This document shows positions 30,698 to 38,538 of a DNA stretch of 64,000 nt, in pieces; position 1 is the first letter of the stretch, and the number at the start of each line of letters is the position of its first letter. Position numbers and translations under genes: made by a program. Source of the stretch: Streptomyces sp. CB09001 (lineage in GTDB: Bacteria > Actinomycetota > Actinomycetes > Streptomycetales > Streptomycetaceae); the NCBI RefSeq assembly GCF_003369795.1, contig NZ_CP026730.1:1-64000 (forward strand). Direction: 5' to 3'. The notes under the pieces were generated by a model. That model was not told the origin of the DNA, did not search any database, and worked only from the letters and a program-made list of their open reading frames with translations.

Positions 30698-31918
30698 CTA
30701 CCAGGCCACGGGGAGTTCCAGCATCCCCTGGATCGTGTCGCCGGGTTTGAAGGGGATCTCGTCCGCCGGGGCGGCCAGGCGCAGCGTGGGCAGCCGGTCG
30801 AAGAGGGTGCCCAGGGCGATCTCCAGTTCGGCGCGGGCCAGGTTCTGACCCAGGCACTGGTGGATGCCGAACCCGAAGGCGACGTGGTGGCGGGCCGGGC
30901 GGTGCCAGTCGAGGGCGTCCGGTTCGGGGTAGACGCTCTCGTCGCGGTTGATGACGGAGGTGGCGAAGACGACCCCGTCGCCGGCCCGGATGGTCTGCCC
31001 GTCCACGTCGATGTCCTCGGTGGCCATCCGCAGCAGCCCGTCGGCGATCGACAGGACGCGCATCAGCTCCTCCACGGCGCCGGGCAGCAGCGCGGGATCG
31101 GCCCGCAGTTCGGCCAGCCGCCCGGGGTTGGTCAGCAGGGTGTAGGTGCCCAGCGAGATCATGTTGGCGGTGGTCTCGTGACCCGCGACCAGCAGGATCA
31201 CCGCGAAGGCGATCAGCTGTTCGCGGTCGGGCGCACCCTCGGCCGGCTGTTGCCGGACGAGGTCGTCCAGCAGGCCGTCGCCGGGTGCCTGCCGCTTGCG
31301 GTCGACCAACTCCCCCAGGTACGTCTCCAGCCGGTCGCGGGCGTCCGCGGTGTCGGCGGGCAGGGGGCCGCGCAGCAGCCGGCGGGACTGTTCCTCGAAG
31401 AACTCGTGGTCGGCGTAGGGGACTCCGAGCAGCGCGCAGATCACCATCGAGGGCAGGGGCAGCGCGAAGGCCGTCACCAGGTCGGCGGGCGGACCCTGCG
31501 CGATCATCGCGTCGAGCCGTTCGTCGACGATCCGCTGGATGCTCGGGCGCAGTGCGGCGGCGCGTTTGAGGGTGAACTCGGGGAGCACCATCCTGCGCTG
31601 GGCGCGGTGTTCGGGGTCGTCCACGCCGAGCAGGGCGGTCCTGCGCCCGCGTACGGCGGCCAGGCGCGCCGACGTGGCGGGGAAGCCGTCGCGGGTGCGG
31701 TCGGTCGACAGCCGTCGGTCGGCCAGCAGCCGGCGCGCGGCGGTGTGCCCGGTCACCAGCCAGGCCGGGCGGCCGTCGAAGAGCGTGATCCGGGCCAGCG
31801 GACGGGCGGCGCGCAGCGCGTCGTAGGCGGCGGGCGGGTGGTAGGGACAGGTCCGGTCCTGCGGGAAGGCGACGGGGGGTGCGGGGTGGGTGTTCGTCGT
31901 CGTGTCGGTGTCCGTCAT
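30698..31918 (-). CDS. Cytochrome P450, CYP105 family
   Basis: The start at 31918 is preceded by GAGG at good spacing; an in-frame ATG at 31960 adds 14 residues and is less likely. The 406-residue P450 has I-helix AGHETTAN, ExxR motif EELMR and heme loop FGFGIHQCLGQN with the axial Cys. CYP105 enzymes hydroxylate macrolides, fatty acids and xenobiotics; the relative CYP105D5 hydroxylates fatty acids. The ferredoxin gene follows at 12 bp. A perfect 8-3-8 inverted repeat at 31961-31979 probably regulates it. The reductase is not nearby. Confidence 0.92.
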   Translation of the reverse strand: MTDTDTTTNTHPAPPVAFPQDRTCPYHPPAAYDALRAARPLARITLFDGRPAWLVTGHTAARRLLADRRLSTDRTRDGFPATSARLAAVRGRRTALLGVDDPEHRAQRRMVLPEFTLKRAAALRPSIQRIVDERLDAMIAQGPPADLVTAFALPLPSMVICALLGVPYADHEFFEEQSRRLLRGPLPADTADARDRLETYLGELVDRKRQAPGDGLLDDLVRQQPAEGAPDREQLIAFAVILLVAGHETTANMISLGTYTLLTNPGRLAELRADPALLPGAVEELMRVLSIADGLLRMATEDIDVDGQTIRAGDGVVFATSVINRDESVYPEPDALDWHRPARHHVAFGFGIHQCLGQNLARAELEIALGTLFDRLPTLRLAAPADEIPFKPGDTIQGMLELPVAW

Positions 31919-32222
31919 GGAAGACCTCGCAGACGAGGAGTGCGTCGTATCGATCTTCATTAGATGCCTGGGGCATCTATGGGGCGACGGCAAGTTCGGC
32001 CAGATCGGTGGCGGAGGCAGACTGGCCGGGGAACACCGCTCCGGAGGTGGTAGGACCCTTGCGTGCCGGTCTCCGCCGCGTCGCGAGTGGCGTGATCGCG
32101 GCCTCCTTCGGCCCCGATCGCGTCCCGTGACTGGCCGAGCGGTACGGGGTTCGGGGGGCGGGATGCGGTAAGGATGGGAACGCGCCGGTCCGCCGGCCCC
32201 ACGTCACGACGAACACGGACGG
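31919..32222. other. 304-bp divergent promoter region
   Basis: This region separates the CYP105 gene (left) and the deazaflavin-dependent gene (right). Apart from the inverted repeat at 31961-31979, no clear regulatory element or gene is seen. Confidence 0.5.
31961..31979. promoter_or_regulatory. 8-3-8 inverted repeat upstream of CYP105
   Basis: TAGATGCC-TGG-GGCATCTA is a perfect inverted repeat 43 bp before the P450 start. Size and position fit an operator for a dimeric repressor. No regulator gene is adjacent on that side. Confidence 0.6.
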
Positions 32223-32678
32223 ATGCACATGCCTCTTGACGGCGAGTACGAACCCAGCCCGACGCAGTGGGTGCGCGAACAGGTCGAACTGTACGAGAGC
32301 TCCGGCGGCACCAAGGGCACGACGCTGATGGACACCGGTCTGCCCGTGATCGTGCTGACCACCCGGGGCGCGCGGAGCGGCAAGCTGCGCAAGACGCCGC
32401 TGATGCGCGTCGAGCACGAGGGCCGCTATGCCGTGGTCGCCTCCCTGGGCGGGGCACCCAAGCACCCGGTGTGGTACTTCAACGTGAAGGCCGACCCCCG
32501 CGTGGAGCTCCAGGACGGGCCGGTGAAGCAGGACATGACGGCGCGTGAGATCACCGGCGCGGAGAAGGCCCAGTGGTGGGAGCGCGCGGTCGCGGCGTTT
32601 CCGTCGTACGCCGACTACCAGAAGAAGACGGAACGGGAGATCCCCGTCTTCGTCCTGGAGCCGTCCGACGCGGGCTGA
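32223..32678 (+). CDS. Deazaflavin (F420)-dependent nitroreductase-family protein
   Basis: This 151-residue split-barrel protein belongs to the Ddn/FDOR-A family. It has the F420-contacting segment [20 protein letters not shown] and the [20 protein letters not shown] signature. Such enzymes reduce quinones, nitro compounds or enones with F420H2. A second ATG at 32229 is possible. It is single on its strand and convergent with the CDF transporter gene. Confidence 0.9.
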   Translation: MHMPLDGEYEPSPTQWVREQVELYESSGGTKGTTLMDTGLPVIVLTTRGARSGKLRKTPLMRVEHEGRYAVVASLGGAPKHPVWYFNVKADPRVELQDGPVKQDMTAREITGAEKAQWWERAVAAFPSYADYQKKTEREIPVFVLEPSDAG

Positions 32679-32742
32679 ACCGGGCGCGCGGAGGTTTCCC
32701 GGACCGGCGTGCATGGGCCGGCGGGTTCCGGGAACACGTCGT

Positions 32743-33726
32743 TCAGGCCCCGCCGCGTTCCCCCGTCGCGGCGGGGCTTTCCGCCGCCTCCCCCGCGGGC
32801 CGGTCCGTGACGTCGAGGAAGACCTGGTCCGTCTCGGGGACGGCGCGCGCGATCGACCTCTTGATACGCACGGCGGCCTCCTCCACCCGTTCGCTGTCCA
32901 GGCCCGGCACCAGGTCGACACGGGCCGCCACCAGCGTCGAGTCCAGGCCGGTCTTCATGGTGAACAGTGCCTCGACGCTGTCGATCTCCGGCTGGGCGCG
33001 CAGCAGCGCCCGGATCCGCCCGCTGGCCTCCGGGTCGGCGGCCTCGCCGATCAGCTGGTCGCGGGCCTCTCGGCCCAGCCGGTAGGCCACGTGGACCAGC
33101 AGTGCGCCGATGGCGAGGGAGGCGCAGGCCTCCCACACCACCTGCCCGGTGACCATGTGCAGGGCCATGCCGGTCATGGCGAGGCAGACGCCGAGCACCG
33201 CCGTGCCGTCCTCGGCGACGACCGTGCGCAGCGCCGGGTCCCGCATTCCGTCGGCGAGCCCGCCCTGGCCCCGCACCTGGTGCAGGGCCCGCAGCAGGGA
33301 ACCGCCCTCCGCGAGCAGGGCGATGCCGAGCACGATCAGTCCGGCCACGTAGCCGCCGAGGTTCTCGTCGGCGCCGGTGCGCAGGGCCTCGACGCCCTGG
33401 AAGAAGGAGAAGCAGCCGCCCATGACGAAGATGCCGACGGCCGCGAGGAGCGACCAGAAGAACCGTTCCTTGCCGTAGCCGAAGGGGTGCCTGCGGTCGG
33501 CGGGGCGGCGGCTGCGGCGCAGGGCGGCAAGGAGGAAGATCTCGTTCATGCTGTCCGCGACGGAGTGTGCCGCCTCCGACAGCAGCGCGGGCGATCCCGC
33601 GACGACCCCGCCGACCGCCTTGGCGGCGGCGATCACCAGGTTGGCCGCCAGGGCCACGAGTACGGTGACGCGTGTCCTGCGGTCGGCCTTCCGGCCCGCC
33701 TTCTCTTCCCCGGCTGTCCCGCTCAC
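32743..33726 (-). CDS. Cation diffusion facilitator (CDF) metal transporter
   Basis: This 327-residue transporter starts at GTG 33726 (upstream in-frame sequence is low-complexity). Six membrane segments carry the metal site: His54-x3-Asp58 in segment 2 (AHSVADSMNE) and an EDG in segment 5 (VVAEDGTAVLG). The C-terminal cytoplasmic domain (about 225-315) has the ferredoxin-like CDF dimer fold. HxxxD at site A suggests Zn, Fe or Mn. It exports divalent cations against H+. No metal-responsive operator was recognised upstream. Confidence 0.88.
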   Translation of the reverse strand: MSGTAGEEKAGRKADRRTRVTVLVALAANLVIAAAKAVGGVVAGSPALLSEAAHSVADSMNEIFLLAALRRSRRPADRRHPFGYGKERFFWSLLAAVGIFVMGGCFSFFQGVEALRTGADENLGGYVAGLIVLGIALLAEGGSLLRALHQVRGQGGLADGMRDPALRTVVAEDGTAVLGVCLAMTGMALHMVTGQVVWEACASLAIGALLVHVAYRLGREARDQLIGEAADPEASGRIRALLRAQPEIDSVEALFTMKTGLDSTLVAARVDLVPGLDSERVEEAAVRIKRSIARAVPETDQVFLDVTDRPAGEAAESPAATGERGGA

Positions 33727-33856
33727 GAAGCCCCGACTGCCCCGGCCGGCACGGTTCACACCCCGCCTTGCGGGTGGCCGCCAGTGCCGGCCGGCGAAAA
33801 CGGGGAACGCCTCTACAAGGGACCGGTCAGAGGGCGCACGGCCGGTCGAGGACACG

Positions 33857-33896
33857 ACGCACGGACGCACGGACGCACGGACGCACGGACGCACGG
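33857..33896. repeat. Five perfect copies of an 8-bp repeat
   Basis: ACGCACGG is repeated five times head to tail, between the divergent CDF transporter and glutathione-transferase-like genes. It ends 52 bp before the ATG of the latter. Copy-number variation could shift promoter geometry. Confidence 0.9.
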
Positions 33897-33948
33897 AACC
33901 ACGGCACTCGGACCCACGGACTCGGACGGCGGGAAGGCAGGCAGGGGC

Positions 33949-34974
33949 ATGAGCGGTGACGACGGGACGCCCGGGAACAGCGGCTACGGGAAGAAGGCGT
34001 TCAAACGCTCCCGCAGCCACTTCGCGGACCGGATCACGGCGGACGGCCGGGACGGCTGGCCCGTGGAGGCCGGCCGCTACCGGCTGGTGGTGAGCCGCGC
34101 CTGTCCGTGGGCGAGCCGGGCCCTGGTCTCCCGGCGGCTGCTCGGTCTGGAGGACGCCCTGTCCCTGGCGGTCGCCGACCCGATCCAGGACGACCGCAGC
34201 TGGCGGTTCACGCTGGACCCGGACGGCCGCGACCCGGTCCTCGGCATCCGCTACCTCAGCGAGGCCTACGACCGGCGGGAGACCGGCTACCCGGGCGGTG
34301 TGAGCGTGCCCGCGGTCGTGGACGTGCCCAGCGGGGCGCTCGTCACCAACGACTACCAGCAGATCACCCTCGACCTCGCGACCGAGTGGACCGCGCTGCA
34401 CCGGCCGGGGGCGCCCGACCTGTATCCGCCGGCCCTGCGCGACGAGATCGACGAGGTGATGGCGGGGATCTACGAGGACGTCAACAACGGGGTGTACCGG
34501 GCGGGCTTCGCCACCGGCCAGGAGGAGTACGAGGCCGCGTGCGCGGGTGTGTTCCGGCGACTGGAGCAGTTGGCGCCCCGGCTGGAACGGCGGCGCTACC
34601 TGGTCGGTGAGACGATCACGGAGGCGGACATCCGGCTGTTCACCACGCTGGTCCGCTTCGACGCCGTCTACCACGGTCATTTCAAGTGCAACCGCTGGAA
34701 GCTGGCGGAGAACCCGGTGCTGTGGGCGTATGTCCGGGATCTGTTCCAGACACCCGGATTCGGGGACACCGTCGACTTCGACCACATCAAGCGCCACTAC
34801 TACGAGGTGCACACCGGCGTGAACCCGACCGGCATCGTGCCCCTGGGCCCGGACCTGGCCGGCTGGCTCACGCCCCACCACCGGCAGGAGCTGGGCGGAC
34901 GTCCATTCGGCGAGGGCACCCCGCCGGGGCCGCCCCGGGCCGAGGAGGAGGTGCCGGCGCGGGGCAGGCCCTGA
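33949..34974 (+). CDS. Xi-class glutathionyl-hydroquinone reductase-like transferase
   Basis: This 341-residue protein starts at ATG 33949, with GGCAGGGG upstream. It belongs to the Ecm4/YqjG (xi) class, with catalytic Cys52 in the CPWA motif (SRACPWASRALV). A thioredoxin-like N-terminal domain precedes an all-helical C-terminal domain (about 180-310). Xi enzymes reduce glutathionyl-hydroquinones. Streptomyces make mycothiol rather than glutathione, so the thiol partner here is probably mycothiol. That is inference. Confidence 0.88.
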   Translation: MSGDDGTPGNSGYGKKAFKRSRSHFADRITADGRDGWPVEAGRYRLVVSRACPWASRALVSRRLLGLEDALSLAVADPIQDDRSWRFTLDPDGRDPVLGIRYLSEAYDRRETGYPGGVSVPAVVDVPSGALVTNDYQQITLDLATEWTALHRPGAPDLYPPALRDEIDEVMAGIYEDVNNGVYRAGFATGQEEYEAACAGVFRRLEQLAPRLERRRYLVGETITEADIRLFTTLVRFDAVYHGHFKCNRWKLAENPVLWAYVRDLFQTPGFGDTVDFDHIKRHYYEVHTGVNPTGIVPLGPDLAGWLTPHHRQELGGRPFGEGTPPGPPRAEEEVPARGRP

Positions 34975-35022
34975 TCCGGGACTCGTACGACCATTCAGCG
35001 CACACCAGGCAAGGAGATTCCC

Positions 35023-35325
35023 ATGGCGAAGACGGCGAAGAAGAAGAAGCTCCCCCTCGCCTACAAGCCCGTCGGGTTCGCGCTCGGCTGGCTGGGCGGC
35101 ACGCTGGCCGGAATGACGTTCCAGAAGACCTGGAAGGTGATCCGGCACGAGGACGACGCGCCCGACGCCCTCGACCCGGACCGCGGCTGGGGCGAGATCC
35201 TGCTGGCGGCCGCGATCCAGGGCGCCATCTTCGCCGCGGTGCGCAGCGCCGTGGACCGTACGGGCGCCAAGGCCATCGAGCGCTCGACGGGTTCCTGGCC
35301 GGTCCCCGCGAAGGGCCGGGACTGA
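35023..35325 (+). CDS. DUF4235 small membrane-associated protein
   Basis: This 100-residue protein has a Lys-rich start (MAKTAKKKKLPLAYKP) and two hydrophobic helices (about 16-34 and 59-77). It matches DUF4235. An AAGGAG site precedes the ATG. The function is unknown. It follows the xi-class transferase by 48 bp and may share its transcript. Confidence 0.82.
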   Translation: MAKTAKKKKLPLAYKPVGFALGWLGGTLAGMTFQKTWKVIRHEDDAPDALDPDRGWGEILLAAAIQGAIFAAVRSAVDRTGAKAIERSTGSWPVPAKGRD

Positions 35326-35345
35326 CCCGCGCCGCCCGGCAGGGT

Positions 35346-35741
35346 CTAGCCCTGCTTGGGTGCCGTCGGAGCGAGAGTCCCGCGGAGGGTGAAGGAGTGG
35401 CCGGCCGGGTCGGAGAAGCCGCGCTCCTCGTGCGGGCCGGCCGGGTCCTTCGCCTCCACCGGACGTCCGCCGAGCCCCACGATCGCGCGCTCCGCCTCGT
35501 CCAGGTCCGCCACCACGAAGTCCAGGTGGACCTGGAGGGAGTTCTCCGGGCGCGGCCAGCTGGGCGGAGTGGCGTTCACGTCCCGCCGGAAGGCCATGCG
35601 GAAGCCGCGGGGGCCCTCGATCTCGATCCGGTTGGCGCTCACTTCACTCTCCTCCGCGCCCAGCAGCCCCTTGTAGAACTCGGCGAGCTGTTCGGGTTCG
35701 GCGCAGTCGAGCACCACGACGCCCGCGTTGACCAGTGCCAT
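35346..35741 (-). CDS. VOC (glyoxalase/bleomycin-resistance) family protein
   Basis: This 131-residue single VOC module starts at ATG 35741, with GGAGGAG five bases upstream. Paired beta-alpha-beta-beta-beta units end in HLDFVVADLDEAERAIVGLG and DPAGHSFTL, with the usual metal-binding His and Glu positions plausible. The family includes dioxygenases, isomerases and drug-binding proteins. The substrate is unknown. It is divergent from the quinone oxidoreductase-like gene. Confidence 0.85.
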   Translation of the reverse strand: MALVNAGVVVLDCAEPEQLAEFYKGLLGAEESEVSANRIEIEGPRGFRMAFRRDVNATPPSWPRPENSLQVHLDFVVADLDEAERAIVGLGGRPVEAKDPAGPHEERGFSDPAGHSFTLRGTLAPTAPKQG

Positions 35742-35904
35742 GTCTCCTCCGAAGGATTCCGGGCGACGGGCCGTCGTGCCCCCGCCCTGTACCTTGCGGA
35801 TGTCCCGGCCCGGCGGAAACAGTCGGCGGGCAGCCACTCGGCGGCACGGTTGCAGAGCCTGCCGCCCGTCCCCTCCCTCCCCCTCCCCCAGTTGCGAGGT
35901 CTCG

Positions 35905-36846
35905 ATGAACACCATGCGCGCCATCGGCCAGGACGTCCTCGGCGGTCCCGAGGTCCTGAAGGAGGTACGACCCGAGCGCCCCGAGCCGCGCCCGAACGAG
36001 GTGCTGGTGCGGGTGCGTGCCGCCGGGGTGAACCCGACCGACTGGAAGCACCGGGCGACCGGCGGCTTCCTCGGCGAGCCGCCCTTCGTACTGGGCTGGG
36101 ACGTGTCGGGCGTCGTGGAGTCGGTGGGCATCGGCGTCGCCGCGTTCCGTCCCGGTGACGAGGTCTTCGGCATGCTGTCCTACCCCTTCGGCCACGGTTC
36201 GCACGCGGAGTACGTCACCGCTCCCGCGCGCACCTTCACGCCCAAGCCGTCCGGGATCGACCACGTCCAGGCGGGCGCCCTGCCGCTGGTCTCGCTGACG
36301 GCGTGGCAGGCCCTGGTGGAGCGCGCGGACGTGCGGCCGGGGCAGCGGGTGCTCGTCCACGCGGCAGCCGGCGGTGTGGGCCATGTGGCGGTGCAGATCG
36401 CCAAGGCACGGGGCGCCCATGTGATCGGCACGGCCAGTGCGGGCAAGCACGAGTTCCTGCGCTCCCTCGGGGCGGACGAGACCGTGGACTACCGGGAGAC
36501 GGATTTCGCCGAGTCCGTGAAGGACGTCGACGTCGTCCTGGACACGATCGGCGGCGACACGTCACTGCGGTCCCTGCGGGTGCTGCGTCCGGGCGGGGTG
36601 GTGGTCTCGATCCTGCCGGTCGGGCCGGACGACTTCTACGAGGAGGCCGACCGGCTCGGAGTGCGGGCGGTGCGGATGCTGGTCGACGCCGACCGGGCCG
36701 GTATGGAGGAGATCGCCCGCCTGGTCGAGTCGGGGAAGCTGCACGCCACGATCGCACAGACGTTCCCGCTGGCCGAGGCGGCGCGGGCGCACGCACTGGG
36801 CGAGACCGGCCGCACCACGGGCAAGCTCGTCCTCGAGGTCGGCTGA
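35905..36846 (+). CDS. Zinc-free quinone oxidoreductase-like MDR protein
   Basis: This 313-residue medium-chain dehydrogenase/reductase starts at ATG 35905. A GroES-like N-terminal domain (about 25-115) precedes a Rossmann fold with the NADP-binding motif AAAGGVGHVAVQIAKARG. The zinc ligands of alcohol dehydrogenases are absent. Relatives reduce quinones or enals with NADPH. The following 185 bp hold palindromes before the STAS gene. Confidence 0.9.
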   Translation: MNTMRAIGQDVLGGPEVLKEVRPERPEPRPNEVLVRVRAAGVNPTDWKHRATGGFLGEPPFVLGWDVSGVVESVGIGVAAFRPGDEVFGMLSYPFGHGSHAEYVTAPARTFTPKPSGIDHVQAGALPLVSLTAWQALVERADVRPGQRVLVHAAAGGVGHVAVQIAKARGAHVIGTASAGKHEFLRSLGADETVDYRETDFAESVKDVDVVLDTIGGDTSLRSLRVLRPGGVVVSILPVGPDDFYEEADRLGVRAVRMLVDADRAGMEEIARLVESGKLHATIAQTFPLAEAARAHALGETGRTTGKLVLEVG

Positions 36847-36906
36847 GCGGACGACGGAGGGGCGGTCGCCCCCTGACCGACGGACGGTTGGGCACGGCTC
36901 TGAGAT

Positions 36907-36953
36907 TTCGATGACATATGTCAATCGAACATGCTCAAACTCGCTCGATCGAG
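36907..36953. promoter_or_regulatory. Palindromes upstream of the STAS gene
   Basis: TGACATATGTCA (36912-36923) is a perfect 12-bp palindrome flanked by TTCGA and TCGAA. CTCGATCGAG (36944-36953) follows. This segment is much richer in A+T than the flanking genes. Both sites lie 80-120 bp before the STAS start and may be operators; no binding protein is assigned. Confidence 0.5.
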
Positions 36954-37031
36954 GTAACTTTCCGAGCGGACTGGGTAGTTGAGCCCCCGGAAGCAGGCCG
37001 GTAAGGCCGCGACAGGCTGGAGGCAAGGTTC

Positions 37032-37418
37032 GTGCGGCAGGAATCCGCGTCGCCCACCCGGCACCTACGTGTGCGCCACCACCGGGGACACACGGTGCTG
37101 GAGTTCCGGGGCGAGATCGACATCGCCTCGGCGGCGGAGATCGCCCCGTACCTGGACCGGGAGACGGGCCGTCCCGGTGCCCGGGTCGTCCTGGACCTCG
37201 GCGGCATCGAGTTCTTCGACTGCTCCGGGCTGCGCCTGCTGTACCGGGCCCGTGGCCAGGTGCTCGACGGGGGCGGGCAGGTGCACCTGGTGTGCACCCA
37301 CGCGCTGACCCTGCGCATGCTGCGGATCACCGGCCTGGCCCGGCTGCTGCCCCCGTGGCCGACCCTGGACGAGGCCCTCGGCGTCAGCCGCCCGGCCGGG
37401 CGTCGAACAGGGCACTGA
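37032..37418 (+). CDS. STAS-domain anti-sigma factor antagonist
   Basis: This 128-residue protein starts at GTG 37032, with AGGCAAGG upstream. The STAS fold (about 12-115) contains the phosphorylatable Ser65 in FFDCSGLRLL, as in SpoIIAA/RsbV. Unphosphorylated antagonist binds an RsbW-type kinase and frees its sigma factor. No cognate kinase is adjacent. The SpoIIE/HATPase protein encoded at 22266 is a conceivable partner. Its 3' end overlaps the convergent prs gene by 35 bp. Confidence 0.9.
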   Translation: MRQESASPTRHLRVRHHRGHTVLEFRGEIDIASAAEIAPYLDRETGRPGARVVLDLGGIEFFDCSGLRLLYRARGQVLDGGGQVHLVCTHALTLRMLRITGLARLLPPWPTLDEALGVSRPAGRRTGH

Positions 37419-38337
37419 CCGACTCGCCGTTGTGGATGCGGCGCACCGCCTCGGCGAGCGCCGGGGCGATGGACAGGATCCGCAGCTTGTCCGTGTGGTC
37501 GTCCGCCGGCACCGGCACGGTGTTGGTGCACACGATCTCCAGCACGTCCGGCTGCTCGCTGAGACGCCCCAGCGCACCGGCCGCGAACAGCCCGTGCGTG
37601 CAGGCGAGGCGGATGGTGCGCGGGCCCGACTCCCGGAGCCGGTCGAGGAGTTCCAGAACCGTACTGCCCTTGGCGATCTCGTCGTCGAGCACGATGACAT
37701 CCCGTCCCGCGACGTCCCCGATCACCGAGCTGATGCTGACCCGGTCGTCGGCGTACCGCTGCTTCGCCCCGGCCGCCACCTGGGCGCCGAGCATCCGGGC
37801 GAACGCGGCGGCCTCCTTGGCGTTGCCCAGGTCCGGCGAGACGACGGTCGCGCGGGAGAGGTCGTACTGCCGGAAGTGCGCCGCGAGTTCCCGCAGCGCG
37901 TGCAGGTGGTCGACCGGCACGGAGAAGAAGCCGTGCACCTGGGGCGAGTGCAGGGTCATGGCCAGGACCCTGCTCGCCCCCGCGGCCACCAGCAGGTCGG
38001 CCACCAGGCGCCCGCCCAGCGAGATGCGCGGGGCGTCCTTCTTGTCGGAGCGGGCGTAGGAGTAGTGCGGCATGACCACGGTGATGCGGCCGGCCGACGC
38101 TCCGCGGGCCGCGTCGCACATCATCAGCAGCTCGACGAGGTGTTCCTGGACCGGTGTGACCAGCGGCTGGACGAGGAACACGTCCCGCTCGCGGCAGTTG
38201 GCCATCAGCTGCACTTCCAGGCAGTCGTTGGCGAACCGGCTGACCCGGGTGGGGCTGAGCGGCACGCCCAGCTGGGCGCACACCTCCTCGGCCAGCTCGG
38301 GGTGGGCACTACCGCTGAACACGGCGATGTCTCGCAC
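37384..38337 (-). CDS. Ribose-phosphate pyrophosphokinase paralogue
   Basis: This 317-residue protein matches PRPP synthetase: two phosphoribosyltransferase-like domains, ANCRERDVFLVQP near the start, the His-containing PHYSYARSDKK loop and the SPDLGNAKEA segment. The PRPP loop reads VLDDEIAKGSTV, whereas housekeeping Prs has DDMIDTGGT. It is therefore a diverged paralogue that may use changed substrates or regulation. It makes PRPP from ribose-5-phosphate and ATP if active. It is divergent from the ribosome-protection-type GTPase gene (201 bp). Confidence 0.85.
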   Translation of the reverse strand: MRDIAVFSGSAHPELAEEVCAQLGVPLSPTRVSRFANDCLEVQLMANCRERDVFLVQPLVTPVQEHLVELLMMCDAARGASAGRITVVMPHYSYARSDKKDAPRISLGGRLVADLLVAAGASRVLAMTLHSPQVHGFFSVPVDHLHALRELAAHFRQYDLSRATVVSPDLGNAKEAAAFARMLGAQVAAGAKQRYADDRVSISSVIGDVAGRDVIVLDDEIAKGSTVLELLDRLRESGPRTIRLACTHGLFAAGALGRLSEQPDVLEIVCTNTVPVPADDHTDKLRILSIAPALAEAVRRIHNGESVSALFDARPGG

Positions 38338-38538
38338 GGACCGCTCCTCGCGTGATCCTGTCCGGCCGGGATCACCAGCTTACGGATATCCTGTTGCGCC
38401 GCGCCCGGGGCCCCGCGCCATGATGGCGCCGTCCGTGCTCCCTCCGCCCTCCTCACGTCAGGATCCCCCGCATGCGCCGACTCCTCGGAACCCCCCAGTG
38501 CCCCTTCCGGCCCACGGCTCCCGAGGACTCCTCCACGC

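Noticed and set aside
36954..37031. SigB-type promoter (GNNT-N14-16-GGGTAY) before the STAS gene
   Set aside because: GGGTAG is present at 36971 but no GNNT element lies at the required distance.
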